Assembly: GCA_963710355.1 (NCBI GenBank)
Contig: CAVPZU010000003.1
Coordinates: 1-64,000, forward strand
From: Fen-1359 sp963710355
GTDB lineage: Bacteria > Planctomycetota > Phycisphaerae > Sedimentisphaerales > Anaerobacaceae
Direction: 5' to 3'
Length of the DNA: 64,000 nt
Within the stretch, counting starts at the first letter, position 1, and every line of letters begins with the position of its first letter. Made by a program: the position numbers and the translations under genes. Of the stretch, positions 34,458 to 43,726 are shown one piece after another. The notes beneath the pieces are model-generated. The model worked only from the letters and a program-made list of their open reading frames with translations, did no database searches and was not told the DNA's origin.

Positions 34458-35087
34458 ATGGCAAAGAAACTCCTTAAATTTATCAAAACCAGGCTATGGC
34501 GTTTTCCGCGAATATTGTTATGGCTTGTCTTTCGATTCGACAGGTGGCATATCAGCCCGCTATCTGAGCACAAATATGCTCAGGATATTATTCGATATTT
34601 AAATTCATATACCGGTAACAGGCAGCGTTCGATTGTGGAGATAGGCTGCGGGCTGGGCGATATTATCCGTAATGTCAAATACGAAAACAGGCTCGGCTTA
34701 GAAAGGGAAGCGAATGTGCTGCGGGCTGGGGCGTTTTTGTCGAGAATTAAGCCGAACGGAAAAATCACATTCAGGATATTTGATTTTCCTGCAACCGAAC
34801 TGGATGGTTGTTTCGATACAATCGTTATGGTGAACTGGATTCACCATATTCAGCAGGAAGTTTTGAAGGCGAAGATTTCACAGTATATCAACAACCACCT
34901 GATAGAAGGCGGCGAAATAATCATCGATACGGTTCAATCCAAAAACTACGAATACAATCATTCGATAGATTATCTTGTCGGTAAATTGAACTGCCGGGTT
35001 CGCAAACTCGGGGATTATGAAAATCAAAGGGAAGTATTTGCGATATTGAAGTTAGATTATGTTGATAATTACGAAACGCATTTATAA
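34458..35087 (+). CDS. Class I SAM-dependent methyltransferase
   Basis: 209 aa. Motif I is SIVEIGCGLGDIIRN (Gly-rich SAM loop), followed by LGLEREANVLRAG and the post-motif DTIVMVNWIHHIQQEVLKAKISQYI. Probably methylates a sugar or another small residue attached to the polysaccharide. Lies between DUF362 and ATP-grasp, with 16 nt to the latter. Confidence 0.85.
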   Translation: MAKKLLKFIKTRLWRFPRILLWLVFRFDRWHISPLSEHKYAQDIIRYLNSYTGNRQRSIVEIGCGLGDIIRNVKYENRLGLEREANVLRAGAFLSRIKPNGKITFRIFDFPATELDGCFDTIVMVNWIHHIQQEVLKAKISQYINNHLIEGGEIIIDTVQSKNYEYNHSIDYLVGKLNCRVRKLGDYENQREVFAILKLDYVDNYETHL

Positions 35088-35102
35088 ATAAGGAGAATTC
35101 AC

Positions 35103-36212
35103 TTGTTAGTCGGATTGCATTTATCGAGAGGCAGGAAGATACCGCCGTTTCATCAGTGTTTCGAGTCAATTTTGAAATACAACGGCATTAACAGCTGCCA
35201 TTTGCATATTGCAGACAGTTCTTTCTGGCGTGATGTTAACGAAATCGACGCCTTCATATACAGGTTCAGCGTGCCTGATGAGGAACGGTATATTGCCGGG
35301 GTTATCATTCCTGTTATTGAAAATGATTTGGGCAAGAAATGCTATCCAAATACGGCAACTGCCTGGACTTATGACGACAAGATTAAACAGTATTATCAGG
35401 CGCAGAGCTTAGGGTTGCCGATGGTGCCGGGGTGGGTATTTTTTGACCTCGCAGCAGCAATGGAATGGGCAAGGACAGCTTCTTATCCTGTTGTTTTTAA
35501 GTTGCCCGGCGGAGCAGGCTCGACGAATGTGGTTCTGGTTCATTCATTTAAGGAGGCCGGCAAAATTATTAACAGGATGTTCGGCTCCGGAATAAAGTCG
35601 GGGCAGACGCCGACGATGGGAAATCTTCGCTGGTACAACTACAGTCTGCGAAAGAATCTGCGATTATGGGCAGGCAGAAAATATCGGCAAATTCTTGGCA
35701 CAGATACGGTGCTGTTCTGGCAGGTATATAAGGACCTGGTAATGTTTCAGAAGTTCCTGCCCCACAACGATTATGACACAAGGGTTACGGTTATAGGTGA
35801 ACGGGCATTTGCCTTCAGGAGGATGAACCGCCCCGGTGATTTTCGTTCGTCTGGGAGCGGGCTGATTGATTATTCTCTGGATGGTATCGACCTGACATTT
35901 GTAGAGAAGGCTTTCGAGGTGTCAAGAAAACTGCGAGTTCAGTCAATGGCTTACGACTGGCTGTATGGACAAAATCGTGAGCCGTATTTTTGTGAAATGA
36001 GTTATGGTTTTGTCGGATTGCTCGTGGCAAGATGTCCCGGGTACTGGGATGCACAGATGAACTGGCATCAGGGACATCTGAGGCCTGAGTACTGCGTGCT
36101 CCAGGATTTACTGGGCATCCCTGATTTAAGGCAGCCTGAAGACCTGATTGGTGATTTTGGCGTTGCCGCCCCAAGAAGCAAAAATGTTATGTTGGAGTTT
36201 TCGAGACATTGA
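35103..36212 (+). CDS. ATP-grasp family ligase
   Basis: 369 aa, TTG start with AAGGAG 8 nt upstream. The centre has YPVVFKLPGGAGSTNVVLV, the phosphate-binding and Lys segment of ATP-grasp enzymes (RimK-like), then VMFQKFLPHNDYDTRVTVIGERAFAFRRMNRP and a late metal-binding FCEMSYGF. ATP-grasp enzymes join a carboxylate to an amine or thiol through an acyl phosphate; in polysaccharide loci they can attach amino acids or peptides. The stop overlaps the TTG start of the deacetylase by 4 nt (TTGA). Confidence 0.82.
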   Translation: MLVGLHLSRGRKIPPFHQCFESILKYNGINSCHLHIADSSFWRDVNEIDAFIYRFSVPDEERYIAGVIIPVIENDLGKKCYPNTATAWTYDDKIKQYYQAQSLGLPMVPGWVFFDLAAAMEWARTASYPVVFKLPGGAGSTNVVLVHSFKEAGKIINRMFGSGIKSGQTPTMGNLRWYNYSLRKNLRLWAGRKYRQILGTDTVLFWQVYKDLVMFQKFLPHNDYDTRVTVIGERAFAFRRMNRPGDFRSSGSGLIDYSLDGIDLTFVEKAFEVSRKLRVQSMAYDWLYGQNREPYFCEMSYGFVGLLVARCPGYWDAQMNWHQGHLRPEYCVLQDLLGIPDLRQPEDLIGDFGVAAPRSKNVMLEFSRH

Positions 36213-37138
36213 GGTACTTTACAATTACCATTGACGTAGAACCTGACTGCACGCCGAGCTGGCATTATTCCAGTCCGCTGACTTTTGAGGGTGTCGGAAT
36301 CGGCATAAAAGAAAGACTGCAGCCTCTGTTTAACAGGTATGGAGTTTGTCCAACTTATCTTGTTAATAATGTCGTGATGGAAGACGAAAGAAGTATTGCC
36401 GCTTTGCAAAATCTGGAAGGCGAATTTGAGCTTGGAACGCATCTGCATCCTGAGTTTATGGAGCCGGTCAGGCAATACTCCAGATACGAAGGGATTAAAG
36501 CGGAGGCCGACCAGTGTTTTCTGCCGCCTGAAATTGAGCTGGCAAAAATGGAAGGCCTTACCGACCGTTTTGTCAAATGTTTTGGTCGCCAGCCGCTTTC
36601 GTTCAGGGCGGGCAGATTCAGCGCAGGGACCAACACAATATCCTCGCTTGAAAAGCTGGGTTACAAAGTTGACACCAGTGTCACCCCGAATGTGAACTGG
36701 GCTGACCGGTCAAGGCAAATACCGGTCGATTATACACAGGCCCCGGAGCAGCCTTTCTTTATCGGCGGCAATAAAAGGCTGAAGCCGGTTCGGAAAGGCA
36801 AAATTCTCGAAGTGCCGGTTTCGATTCGCAGAAAAAGAAAACTATTTAGAACGCAAAACATCTGGCTGCGGCCTTCTTACTGCTGCAACGGGGAAATAAA
36901 AAAAACAGCCGAATATTTTCTGAGAAAATATAAATCAGACAAGGTCATTGTCCTGAACATGATGTTTCACAATTGCGAACTTGTGCCGGGCAAAAGCCCA
37001 TACACCCAGACGCAGGAACAGTGCGGTCAATTCCTCGATATCGTGGAACGATTTATTGTTTTCTGCCGAGACAATGATATTCAAAGCATCAACCTGTCGA
37101 GACTTTACGATGTGTTTGAGCAGCAAAGAAAAAACTAA
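36209..37138 (+). CDS. Polysaccharide deacetylase (NodB-like)
   Basis: 309 aa. N-terminus YFTITIDVEPDC gives the catalytic/metal Asp pair (D-x-E variant of the usual DDG); FELGTHLHPEFM gives the metal His pair (H-x-H); SFRAGRFSAGT is the motif with the family Arg. It likely removes N-acetyl groups from a hexosamine of the polymer or its precursor. No signal peptide, so it is probably cytoplasmic and acts on the lipid-linked unit or sugar nucleotide. TTG start overlapping the ATP-grasp stop. Confidence 0.85.
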   Translation: MRYFTITIDVEPDCTPSWHYSSPLTFEGVGIGIKERLQPLFNRYGVCPTYLVNNVVMEDERSIAALQNLEGEFELGTHLHPEFMEPVRQYSRYEGIKAEADQCFLPPEIELAKMEGLTDRFVKCFGRQPLSFRAGRFSAGTNTISSLEKLGYKVDTSVTPNVNWADRSRQIPVDYTQAPEQPFFIGGNKRLKPVRKGKILEVPVSIRRKRKLFRTQNIWLRPSYCCNGEIKKTAEYFLRKYKSDKVIVLNMMFHNCELVPGKSPYTQTQEQCGQFLDIVERFIVFCRDNDIQSINLSRLYDVFEQQRKN

Positions 37139-38384
37139 AATTCCGTTAACGGTGGCAATGGTATCGTGCGGTTTTCCGCCTCAGGCAGGCGGTTCGGAAA
37201 TCCAGTGCTTCAGACTCAGCAAGAAACTGGTTGAAAAGGGTATCAACGTTTATGTGCTGACAAACGGGTCGCCAGAACTGGAAAGCAATAGAGTTTTGTC
37301 CGGCGTGCCGGTGTACCGGATGTATTCGAGGGATGCTTATCCGCCCGGCTTCCTGAGGGCGTTATCCAAAAGGGTTTTTCGGTGTAAAAGAAAAACGAGG
37401 GTTTCACAAACATCGGCCGATGCTGCCACAACTGGAGTCGATAAAAGAGGAACGGAGAAAGATGGTGTTTTGCAACAGCAGTTTATAAAGATGCTGCCGC
37501 TGTTCTGGTATTACTTTCGTTTTTTATGGCGTGCCCGGAAAGATGTTCAAATCATTCATGTTCATAATATTTCCAATTATTTCGGTTTTGTTTTTGCTCT
37601 GTTCGGAAAGATACTCGGCAAGAAAGTGGTAATAAAAGATTCCACGATGAACGGGATACTGGAGATAGGCAAATATCCATTCGGCAGACTTATACAGAAG
37701 TTCATCGTCAAGAATTGCCATGTCATCGCTGTGAGCAGGGTAATTGAAAACAATTTTAGAAAAATCGGGATACGTGAGAACAGGATTTCCAGAGTTCCAA
37801 ACGGTATCGAGATTCCGCTGATGCCCCGCAGATCGGCCAATTTGTATCCTAAATGTTTTTTTGCAGGCAATCTCCATCGGCCTGTTAAGGGCGTCGATAT
37901 ACTACTGCGGGCGTGGAAGACCGTCAGCAGCGAGGTGCCGGCCGGCCGGCTTTATATTGCGGGAGGCCCAGTAAATCAAAAACTGCGTGATTATATTTCA
38001 GAACTTGGAATCGGCGATTCCGTTATATTAACGGGCCCGGTCGCAGATACTTGCGGATATCTTGCGGAATCCGATGTTTTTGTTTTGCCCTCAAGACGCG
38101 AAGGAATGTCCAACGCCCTGATTGAAGCAATGGCTTACGCACTTCCCTGTGTGGCTACGGATATTTCAGGCAGCCAGGATTTGATTGAAAATAATGTTAA
38201 TGGAATTCTTGTGCCGGTAGATAATGTCGAAGAGCTTGCCGGCGCAATCATATACCTGCTTAAAAACCCCCAAAAGGCAAGAAAAATGGGATTAAAAGCG
38301 AGGGATACGATTGTAAGCCGGTGTGATATGGATGATATTGCCGACAAATATATCAGTTTATATAGACAAATTCTTACTCAGTAG
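37110..38384 (+). CDS. GT4-family glycosyltransferase
   Basis: 424 aa from the ATG at MCLSSKEKTKIP, overlapping the deacetylase end by 29 nt; a longer open frame upstream lies inside that gene. VAMVSCGFPPQAGGSEIQCFRL at the N-terminus, NGIEIPLMPRRSANLYPKCFFAGNLHRPVKGVDILLRAW at the interdomain region, and SRREGMSNALIEAMAYALPCVATDISGSQDLIENNVNGILV as donor-binding E-x7-E motif. The cytoplasmic enzyme adds one sugar; specificity unknown. Confidence 0.9.
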   Translation: MCLSSKEKTKIPLTVAMVSCGFPPQAGGSEIQCFRLSKKLVEKGINVYVLTNGSPELESNRVLSGVPVYRMYSRDAYPPGFLRALSKRVFRCKRKTRVSQTSADAATTGVDKRGTEKDGVLQQQFIKMLPLFWYYFRFLWRARKDVQIIHVHNISNYFGFVFALFGKILGKKVVIKDSTMNGILEIGKYPFGRLIQKFIVKNCHVIAVSRVIENNFRKIGIRENRISRVPNGIEIPLMPRRSANLYPKCFFAGNLHRPVKGVDILLRAWKTVSSEVPAGRLYIAGGPVNQKLRDYISELGIGDSVILTGPVADTCGYLAESDVFVLPSRREGMSNALIEAMAYALPCVATDISGSQDLIENNVNGILVPVDNVEELAGAIIYLLKNPQKARKMGLKARDTIVSRCDMDDIADKYISLYRQILTQ

Positions 38385-38557
38385 TGCTGCCCGCAACGAA
38401 CAACTTCGGGAAGTTTGCAGAAACAATCGATTTGCTGATGTGCAATCTAAAAGAACGGCTGAGGTTAGGTAATTTGAGCAGGAAATATGCGGAAGAGAAT
38501 CACAGCGTTGAAAAGATTATCGAAAAACTTCTCAATGTAATCGGGTGCAATTGCTGA
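38384..38557 (+). pseudogene. C-terminal remnant of a second GT4 glycosyltransferase
   Basis: 57 codons directly after the stop of the preceding GT4, in another frame, read LPATNNFGKFAETIDLLMCN and SRKYAEENHSVEKIIEKLLN. This is the usual end of a GT4 protein (VPxxN...FAExI..LL.N...R.....xRkyAeenhSvekI...L). No start or catalytic domain is left, so it is the scar of a deleted or recombined gene. Confidence 0.7.
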
Positions 38558-38593
38558 AACGGGGACGAATATGGAAACAGAAGTTTTAATTAG

Positions 38594-39412
38594 GACAAAC
38601 AAACAGCAGACAAGGAAAACAGCAGTTCATTATGGAAATTCAAAAGACTTACACCGCCAAAAGGGGCGTTCTGGGCCGACCCCTTTGTCATTTACGAAAA
38701 TAAGAAATAATATATTTTCTTCGAGGAATTTCTCTACGAACAGGATAAAGGACATATCTCTCTCCTTGAGGTTGACGGTGACGGCAGGTTTAACAAGCCT
38801 GTAGTTGTTCTCGAAAGGCCGTATCATATTTCATTCCCCTTCGTATTACGATGGGACAAAAACTATTATATGATTCCTGAAAGCAGTCAAAACAATTCAA
38901 TAGAGATATACCGCTGTGTTAATTTCCCTGATAAGCGGCTGTTCGAAAAACACATTATGAAAAACGTAAATGCGAGGGAAAGTGCTATGTTTTTGCATAA
39001 CGGGAAATGGTGGCTATTTACAAATATAGTAGAAAATGAAGGTGCTTCGGGAAACGAAGAGCTATATTTGTTTTATGCCGACAGTCCAGTCGCCGACAAC
39101 TGGAAGTCTTACCCCCACAACCTGATTGTGTCCGATGTCAGGAATGCAAGAATGTCAGGTAAAATATTTGAAAATAATGGGAAAATATACAGGCCCTCAC
39201 AGGACTGCTCGTATTGCTACGGGTATGGAATCAGATTCAACGAGGTGAAAAAGTTAAGCGAAACCGAATATGAAGAGACCGAAATAAGCCGGATAGAGCC
39301 GAGATGGGATAAAGACCTTCTTGGTGTTCATACTTTTAACAATGAAGGCGGTTTAACTGTCAGTGATGTCCTAATCAGGCAGAATAAATATTTTTCACGT
39401 AATACTATCTGA
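38594..39412 (+). pseudogene. Beta-propeller glycan enzyme (glucosamine inositolphosphorylceramide transferase-like), with an in-frame stop
   Basis: About 272 codons. Before the stop: RLTPPKGAFWADPFVIYENKK; after it: YIFFEEFLYEQDKGHISLLE, then YHISFPFVLRWDKNYYMIPES, SAMFLHNGKWWLFTNI, and GKIYRPSQDCSYCYGYGIRF. The blocks FWADPF, YYMIPES and RPSQD define a five-bladed-propeller family seen in polysaccharide loci, often next to a formyltransferase domain. A TAA at 38708-38710 stands where TAT (Tyr) is expected, and the true N-terminus is unclear because a stop lies just upstream (38591). The intact part starts at ATG 38870. Either a decayed gene or a sequence error. Confidence 0.65.
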
Positions 39413-39419
39413 GTAATAG

Positions 39420-40724
39420 ATGGGTGTTTTTATGATGGATGCGGCTGTAATTTGTTGTGTGATTCTTTTTTATTTTCTGCTGGCAAGGAGCTTTGTCAGG
39501 AGGACGCCCCCGGCGGACCGCGGTTTTTTATCCGTTTCCATTTTCCTTGCCTTTGCCGTTCAGCTGGCCCTGACTCTATGGATTCAGTATTTTTATCTGC
39601 AGGGGGACTTTTTGTATGGGGATTCGGCTGCATATCATTATGCGGCGCTGGATGTGATAGACTATTTTAAGCAGGGCGATTTTATCATTACCCCTGATAT
39701 GATAAAGATGAATTATTCCGGTTATTCAGGGTATTTTTTGGCGCCTATATATTTACTGACCGGAGAAAATACCCTGGCGCCAAAGCTGATTCAGATGCTC
39801 CTTTGCCTGCACATAGCAATCAGGGTGTACGATTTGCTCTCCTTTGTTTTGGGTCGCGGCCGTCAGGCAAAGATGGCGTTCTTTTTTGCTGTTTTCTTTC
39901 CTGAAATGATTGGCCAGACCTTGTATCTCCGAAAGGATGTGCTGATTCTATGGTGTATAGTGAATATGTTTTATTACACCATGTATATTTTCCAAAAAGG
40001 TATTCAGCCGAAGAATGTGACTTACTTTGCCCTTATAATGTTATACCTGTCAATTTTAAGATGGCCAATGGCTATAATGGTTTTCCTGGCTTGTGCGTGT
40101 TATCTGTTGAACAGGTACCAGATTCCTCATCGCAAGCTGGCATATTTGATGATGCTGCTCGTTTTTGTTTTAATGTTAAAAGTTCAGCTTGTTCAGCAGG
40201 TAGATGTGTTAGGACAAGGGTATATGCAGTCAACTTATGCCGAAGACACACTTTTTGCTGGTGCATCATCAGCAAAGGATGTGGCGGTGACGGTGATGCG
40301 CAATCCGGCGGGATGTGCGATATATGCGATAAAAGTATTACAGGGGACTTTTGCGGGCGGCCTGGCGCCGATACGTGCATTATTTGGCGACAAAAAAGAT
40401 TTTGAGGAACTTTCGATTGACTGGATTTTTGACGGAATAGGCGCTATCTGGCGATACCTCAATATTATCGTAACACTTACCGGTCTGTGGATAATTTTGC
40501 GCAAATATAAAACAGAGTTTTTGAGTATTCTTCTTTTCAGCTTTGCACTGATGGCTATTTTATTTATCGTGGGATTCAGCGGGCGGTGGGGACTTTCTCA
40601 AATGATTTTGTGTTCGCTCTGCTGGGGAATTGGTTTTGATTCCTTATTTTCAAAAACCGGACAGTTTGCAGCGATTCAGCAAAGGTTTTTGGGCCGCAGG
40701 CCGGATTTACCTATCAATTCATAA
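39420..40724 (+). CDS. Polytopic membrane protein, possible second polymerase or GT-C enzyme
   Basis: 434 aa with about 10 to 11 hydrophobic helices. After the first helices a loop reads YLQGDFLYGDSAAYHYAALDVIDYFKQGDF, with acidic residues near the membrane as in GT-C glycosyltransferases and EpsG-like polymerases; a later loop has LYLRKDVLILW. I do not recognise a named family. Position among glycosyltransferases suggests a role in polymerisation or membrane-side sugar transfer. A second ATG 12 nt downstream is an equally good start. Confidence 0.7.
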   Translation: MGVFMMDAAVICCVILFYFLLARSFVRRTPPADRGFLSVSIFLAFAVQLALTLWIQYFYLQGDFLYGDSAAYHYAALDVIDYFKQGDFIITPDMIKMNYSGYSGYFLAPIYLLTGENTLAPKLIQMLLCLHIAIRVYDLLSFVLGRGRQAKMAFFFAVFFPEMIGQTLYLRKDVLILWCIVNMFYYTMYIFQKGIQPKNVTYFALIMLYLSILRWPMAIMVFLACACYLLNRYQIPHRKLAYLMMLLVFVLMLKVQLVQQVDVLGQGYMQSTYAEDTLFAGASSAKDVAVTVMRNPAGCAIYAIKVLQGTFAGGLAPIRALFGDKKDFEELSIDWIFDGIGAIWRYLNIIVTLTGLWIILRKYKTEFLSILLFSFALMAILFIVGFSGRWGLSQMILCSLCWGIGFDSLFSKTGQFAAIQQRFLGRRPDLPINS

Positions 40725-40742
40725 AAAAGATAAGGCACACAA

Positions 40743-41915
40743 ATGAACAAAAAACTGCGAGTGCTTATGGTTTCGCCGCGGTTTGCCCCCATAAAGGCAG
40801 GCGGGGCGGAAAGACATCTTCAGAGGCTCTGCCGTGTTCTTACAGATAAAGGAGTGGAAGTTGCTGTTGTGACAAGTCTGGCAGGACGCCGGGATGTGGC
40901 AAGGGAAGAGACAATGGATGGTTACAGGATATTTCGGATTGCAGAGCCTGCCTTGGTTGTAAATGGAAAAAGGCGGCTCAATTCTTATAGTTTTATGTTG
41001 AATTTGTCGCTATTTCTCTGGAAGTATAGAAAGCACTACGATTTGATTCATGACCATCTGGGCGGAGAGTCAGCGGTCGCCTGTCAACAAGTGGCCAGAC
41101 TTGCAGGCAAACCGTTCATAACCAAGATAGCGAACGGCGAGTCGGAATTTACACCCATAAGTATAAGAAAGAAACCGGTGACCGGCAGGCTGTTTTCGAG
41201 GATGCTTCTCAAGGTAGATAAAGTTGTGACTTTAACAGGGGACAGCCAAAGGCGTTGTCTTGAAACAGGCTACAAACATAGGCAGCTTGTTCAGATACCG
41301 AATGGCGTGCCGTTATTTGAGCTTCCGGATTCAAATCGCAAAAGAGAGCTTCGGGAAAAACTTGCAGGTTTATCCGAAATTATGTTTGTGGTTGTTTCAA
41401 ATCTGCTGCCGAACAAACGTATAGACCTTTTTATTAATGCCCTGGCGGACTCGAACGGCAACATCCCGTCTTTTTGTGCATATATTCTTGGAGAAGGTTC
41501 TGAATTGGCCGGCCTTGTCGATATGGTAAGAAAATATAAATTGAGCAACCGGATATTCCTTCCCGGGCATGTTGACAATGTTGAAGATTATCTCGGCGCT
41601 GCTGACATAGCGGTCCATCCCTCATGCACGGAAGGAATGTCCAATGCGATTCTTGAGCAGATGTCTTACGGCCTGCCTGTTATTGCTGCCGACATCGAGC
41701 CGAATAAAAATATTATAACAAATGGCAGTGACGGTATTTTATTTAAAAGTAATGACGTCGAAAGTTTGAAGAGCAAAATCATAAAGCTTGCCGGTGACGC
41801 CGAACTTCGTTATCAACTCGGCACAGCAGCACGCAAAACTATTGAACAAAGATTCTCCATCACAGCCGTTGCGGAACGATATATCGAAACTTATAAAGCT
41901 ATGCTCAATAATTGA
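40743..41915 (+). CDS. GT4-family glycosyltransferase
   Basis: 390 aa. VLMVSPRFAPIKAGGAERHLQRLCRVL at the N-terminus, IPNGVPLFELPDSNRKRELREKL and VSNLLPNKRIDLFINAL at the hinge, and HPSCTEGMSNAILEQMSYGLPVIAADIEPNKNII at the donor site. The ending GTAARKTIEQRFSITAVAERYIETY is typical. The next gene starts 17 nt later. Confidence 0.92.
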   Translation: MNKKLRVLMVSPRFAPIKAGGAERHLQRLCRVLTDKGVEVAVVTSLAGRRDVAREETMDGYRIFRIAEPALVVNGKRRLNSYSFMLNLSLFLWKYRKHYDLIHDHLGGESAVACQQVARLAGKPFITKIANGESEFTPISIRKKPVTGRLFSRMLLKVDKVVTLTGDSQRRCLETGYKHRQLVQIPNGVPLFELPDSNRKRELREKLAGLSEIMFVVVSNLLPNKRIDLFINALADSNGNIPSFCAYILGEGSELAGLVDMVRKYKLSNRIFLPGHVDNVEDYLGAADIAVHPSCTEGMSNAILEQMSYGLPVIAADIEPNKNIITNGSDGILFKSNDVESLKSKIIKLAGDAELRYQLGTAARKTIEQRFSITAVAERYIETYKAMLNN

Positions 41916-41932
41916 GGATTCAAGAGGTAAAG

Positions 41933-42787
41933 ATGCCAAAAGCAGCAGTAGTAATGTCGGTTTATAATTTCAACAGGACCCCGATGCGGGGCATAGAAAC
42001 GATGCTGTCTCAAACTTTCAGAGATTTCGAGTTTATAATAGTTGATGGGGGCAGCGAGGAAAAGGTTAGAACAATCCTTGCCGGATATGCAGCCAAAGAT
42101 AAGCGAATTAAGTTAGTCGCTTATGAAAGCAGGGTAAGACTGGCTTCATCTCTGAACAGGGCCATTGCATTGACCGATACACCTTATATTGCGAGAGCCG
42201 ACGTGAATATTTCGTATCATCCGCAAAGATTAGAAAAGCAAATCAGTTTTCTGGAAGAACATAGTGACATAGATATTGTCGGCTCGAATTTTTACTGGGG
42301 CATTGACGGCCGGGAGCAGGAAAAGGCGAAGGAAATAATACTGCCCCAGTCGCACAACGAAATCGCCTGCAAATTGAGTGAGCACTGCTGTATATGTCAC
42401 CCGAGCGTAGTTTTCAGACGTGAAAAACTTGTACCGTTCGGGCCTTACAAAGAAGGATTCGGTTGTGCCGAGGATTATCATTTGTGGATGCGGACGCGGG
42501 ACAAGCTGAAATTCCACAATTTACAGGAGTTCTTACTGATAAAATGGCATCGTTCGCCGCCCGTATGGAAGAACCGCAAAGACATCGCGCGTTTCGGGTA
42601 TGTTAAAGGAGACTTATTGAGCCGGTTGGCGGGCTTTTCAACCACACCTAATATCTGGAGTGATATTGTCTGGTTTCCGATGGTGCTTTATGGTTTTGTC
42701 AGCGAAACCTGGCTTCATAATGCATTGGAGGTGCTGGCGGGCAGAACTGAAGGTGCGAAATCAGCGGGCGATGTTCAAAAAGCTTAA
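41933..42787 (+). CDS. GT2-family glycosyltransferase
   Basis: 284 aa from ATG with AGAGG 6 nt upstream (MPKAAVVMSVYN); seven more codons are open upstream. GT-A inverting fold: AVVMSVYNFNRTPMRGIETMLSQTFRDFEFIIVDGGSEE, LNRAIALTDTPYIARADVNISYHPQRLEKQ (the D-x-D position is ADVN) and EGFGCAEDYHLWMRTRDKLK (ED motif with the catalytic Asp). The only GT2 in the locus; substrate unknown. Confidence 0.9.
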   Translation: MPKAAVVMSVYNFNRTPMRGIETMLSQTFRDFEFIIVDGGSEEKVRTILAGYAAKDKRIKLVAYESRVRLASSLNRAIALTDTPYIARADVNISYHPQRLEKQISFLEEHSDIDIVGSNFYWGIDGREQEKAKEIILPQSHNEIACKLSEHCCICHPSVVFRREKLVPFGPYKEGFGCAEDYHLWMRTRDKLKFHNLQEFLLIKWHRSPPVWKNRKDIARFGYVKGDLLSRLAGFSTTPNIWSDIVWFPMVLYGFVSETWLHNALEVLAGRTEGAKSAGDVQKA

Positions 42788-42826
42788 AACTTAAAGTGTA
42801 AAATTTAAAACTAAGGAAGCGGGATT

Positions 42827-43675
42827 ATGATTTGGATTTATTTGGCAAGGATTTACGGCCATATTGTTTTTTTCATGCATAAGCATTTCAATATTCACCT
42901 GCCGGGTCTGGGCTTTCTGTGCAGGAAAATCAGGCTCGAACATACAATGAATGTGAATGGACGAAAATACTACTTTTATCCAAAAGCCGCAGGAAGATAT
43001 TCATTACTTGTTTGCGGCAGATTTCCGGAGCCTGAAACCCATTGTTTCTTCAGCAAAATCCTGCCGAAGATAGATGCGAGAATTGGTTTTATTGATGTCG
43101 GAGCCGCGGTTGGCGAAATGGTAATTGATGCAGCAGGTTACGAAAATGTTGATAGTGTCGTCGGCTTCGAGCCGGACGAAGACCTCGCTGAATCGTGCAG
43201 GTTAAGCGCAGCTATCAACGAATACGATAAGGTAAAAATAATTCCCAAAGCCGTGGCAGACAAAGCTAAAAAAGTACACTTCAGGTTCACGAGGGGAAAA
43301 GGATTAAGCGGCTGCATATCCGAAGAAAAGGGCGGTGATACTAAAGAAATACTTTGCACAACCCTTGATGATGAAATCAAAAGTAACAGCCTTGCATATC
43401 TTGTATTGATTGACGTCGAAGGAGCAGAGCCTTTTGTTTTAAGAGGTGGCACCGCTTTTATTAAACAAAATTTGCCATTGATAATATTCGAATATAACAG
43501 GGGTGAACATTATCAGTTATCAGAAATAAGCTCGGTTCTCGGTCCGGATTATCAAATATACAGACTGAGAGACGGTGGGTACCTCGACGAGAACCCTGAA
43601 GGTGCGTGGAACTGCGTGGCGGTGAACAAAAACTCTGCGTTTTATCCGGTATGTCAATCGATTGTACGGAATTGA
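42827..43675 (+). CDS. FkbM-family SAM methyltransferase
   Basis: 282 aa. Motif I GFIDVGAAVGEMVIDAAGYENVDSVVGFEPDED, then LDDEIKSNSLAYLVLIDVEGAEPFVLRGG (the IDVEGAE-VLRGG block that defines FkbM). The end reads DYQIYRLRDGGYLDENPEGAWNCVAVNKN. FkbM enzymes O-methylate sugars or polyketides; here a sugar hydroxyl of the polymer is likely. A remnant of a close relative lies at 48942-49100. Confidence 0.9.
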   Translation: MIWIYLARIYGHIVFFMHKHFNIHLPGLGFLCRKIRLEHTMNVNGRKYYFYPKAAGRYSLLVCGRFPEPETHCFFSKILPKIDARIGFIDVGAAVGEMVIDAAGYENVDSVVGFEPDEDLAESCRLSAAINEYDKVKIIPKAVADKAKKVHFRFTRGKGLSGCISEEKGGDTKEILCTTLDDEIKSNSLAYLVLIDVEGAEPFVLRGGTAFIKQNLPLIIFEYNRGEHYQLSEISSVLGPDYQIYRLRDGGYLDENPEGAWNCVAVNKNSAFYPVCQSIVRN

Positions 43676-43726
43676 TAGAGCTATCCGGTATGCGAAGAAA
43701 AGGGCAGGAGTAATAAAAGGCTTGAT

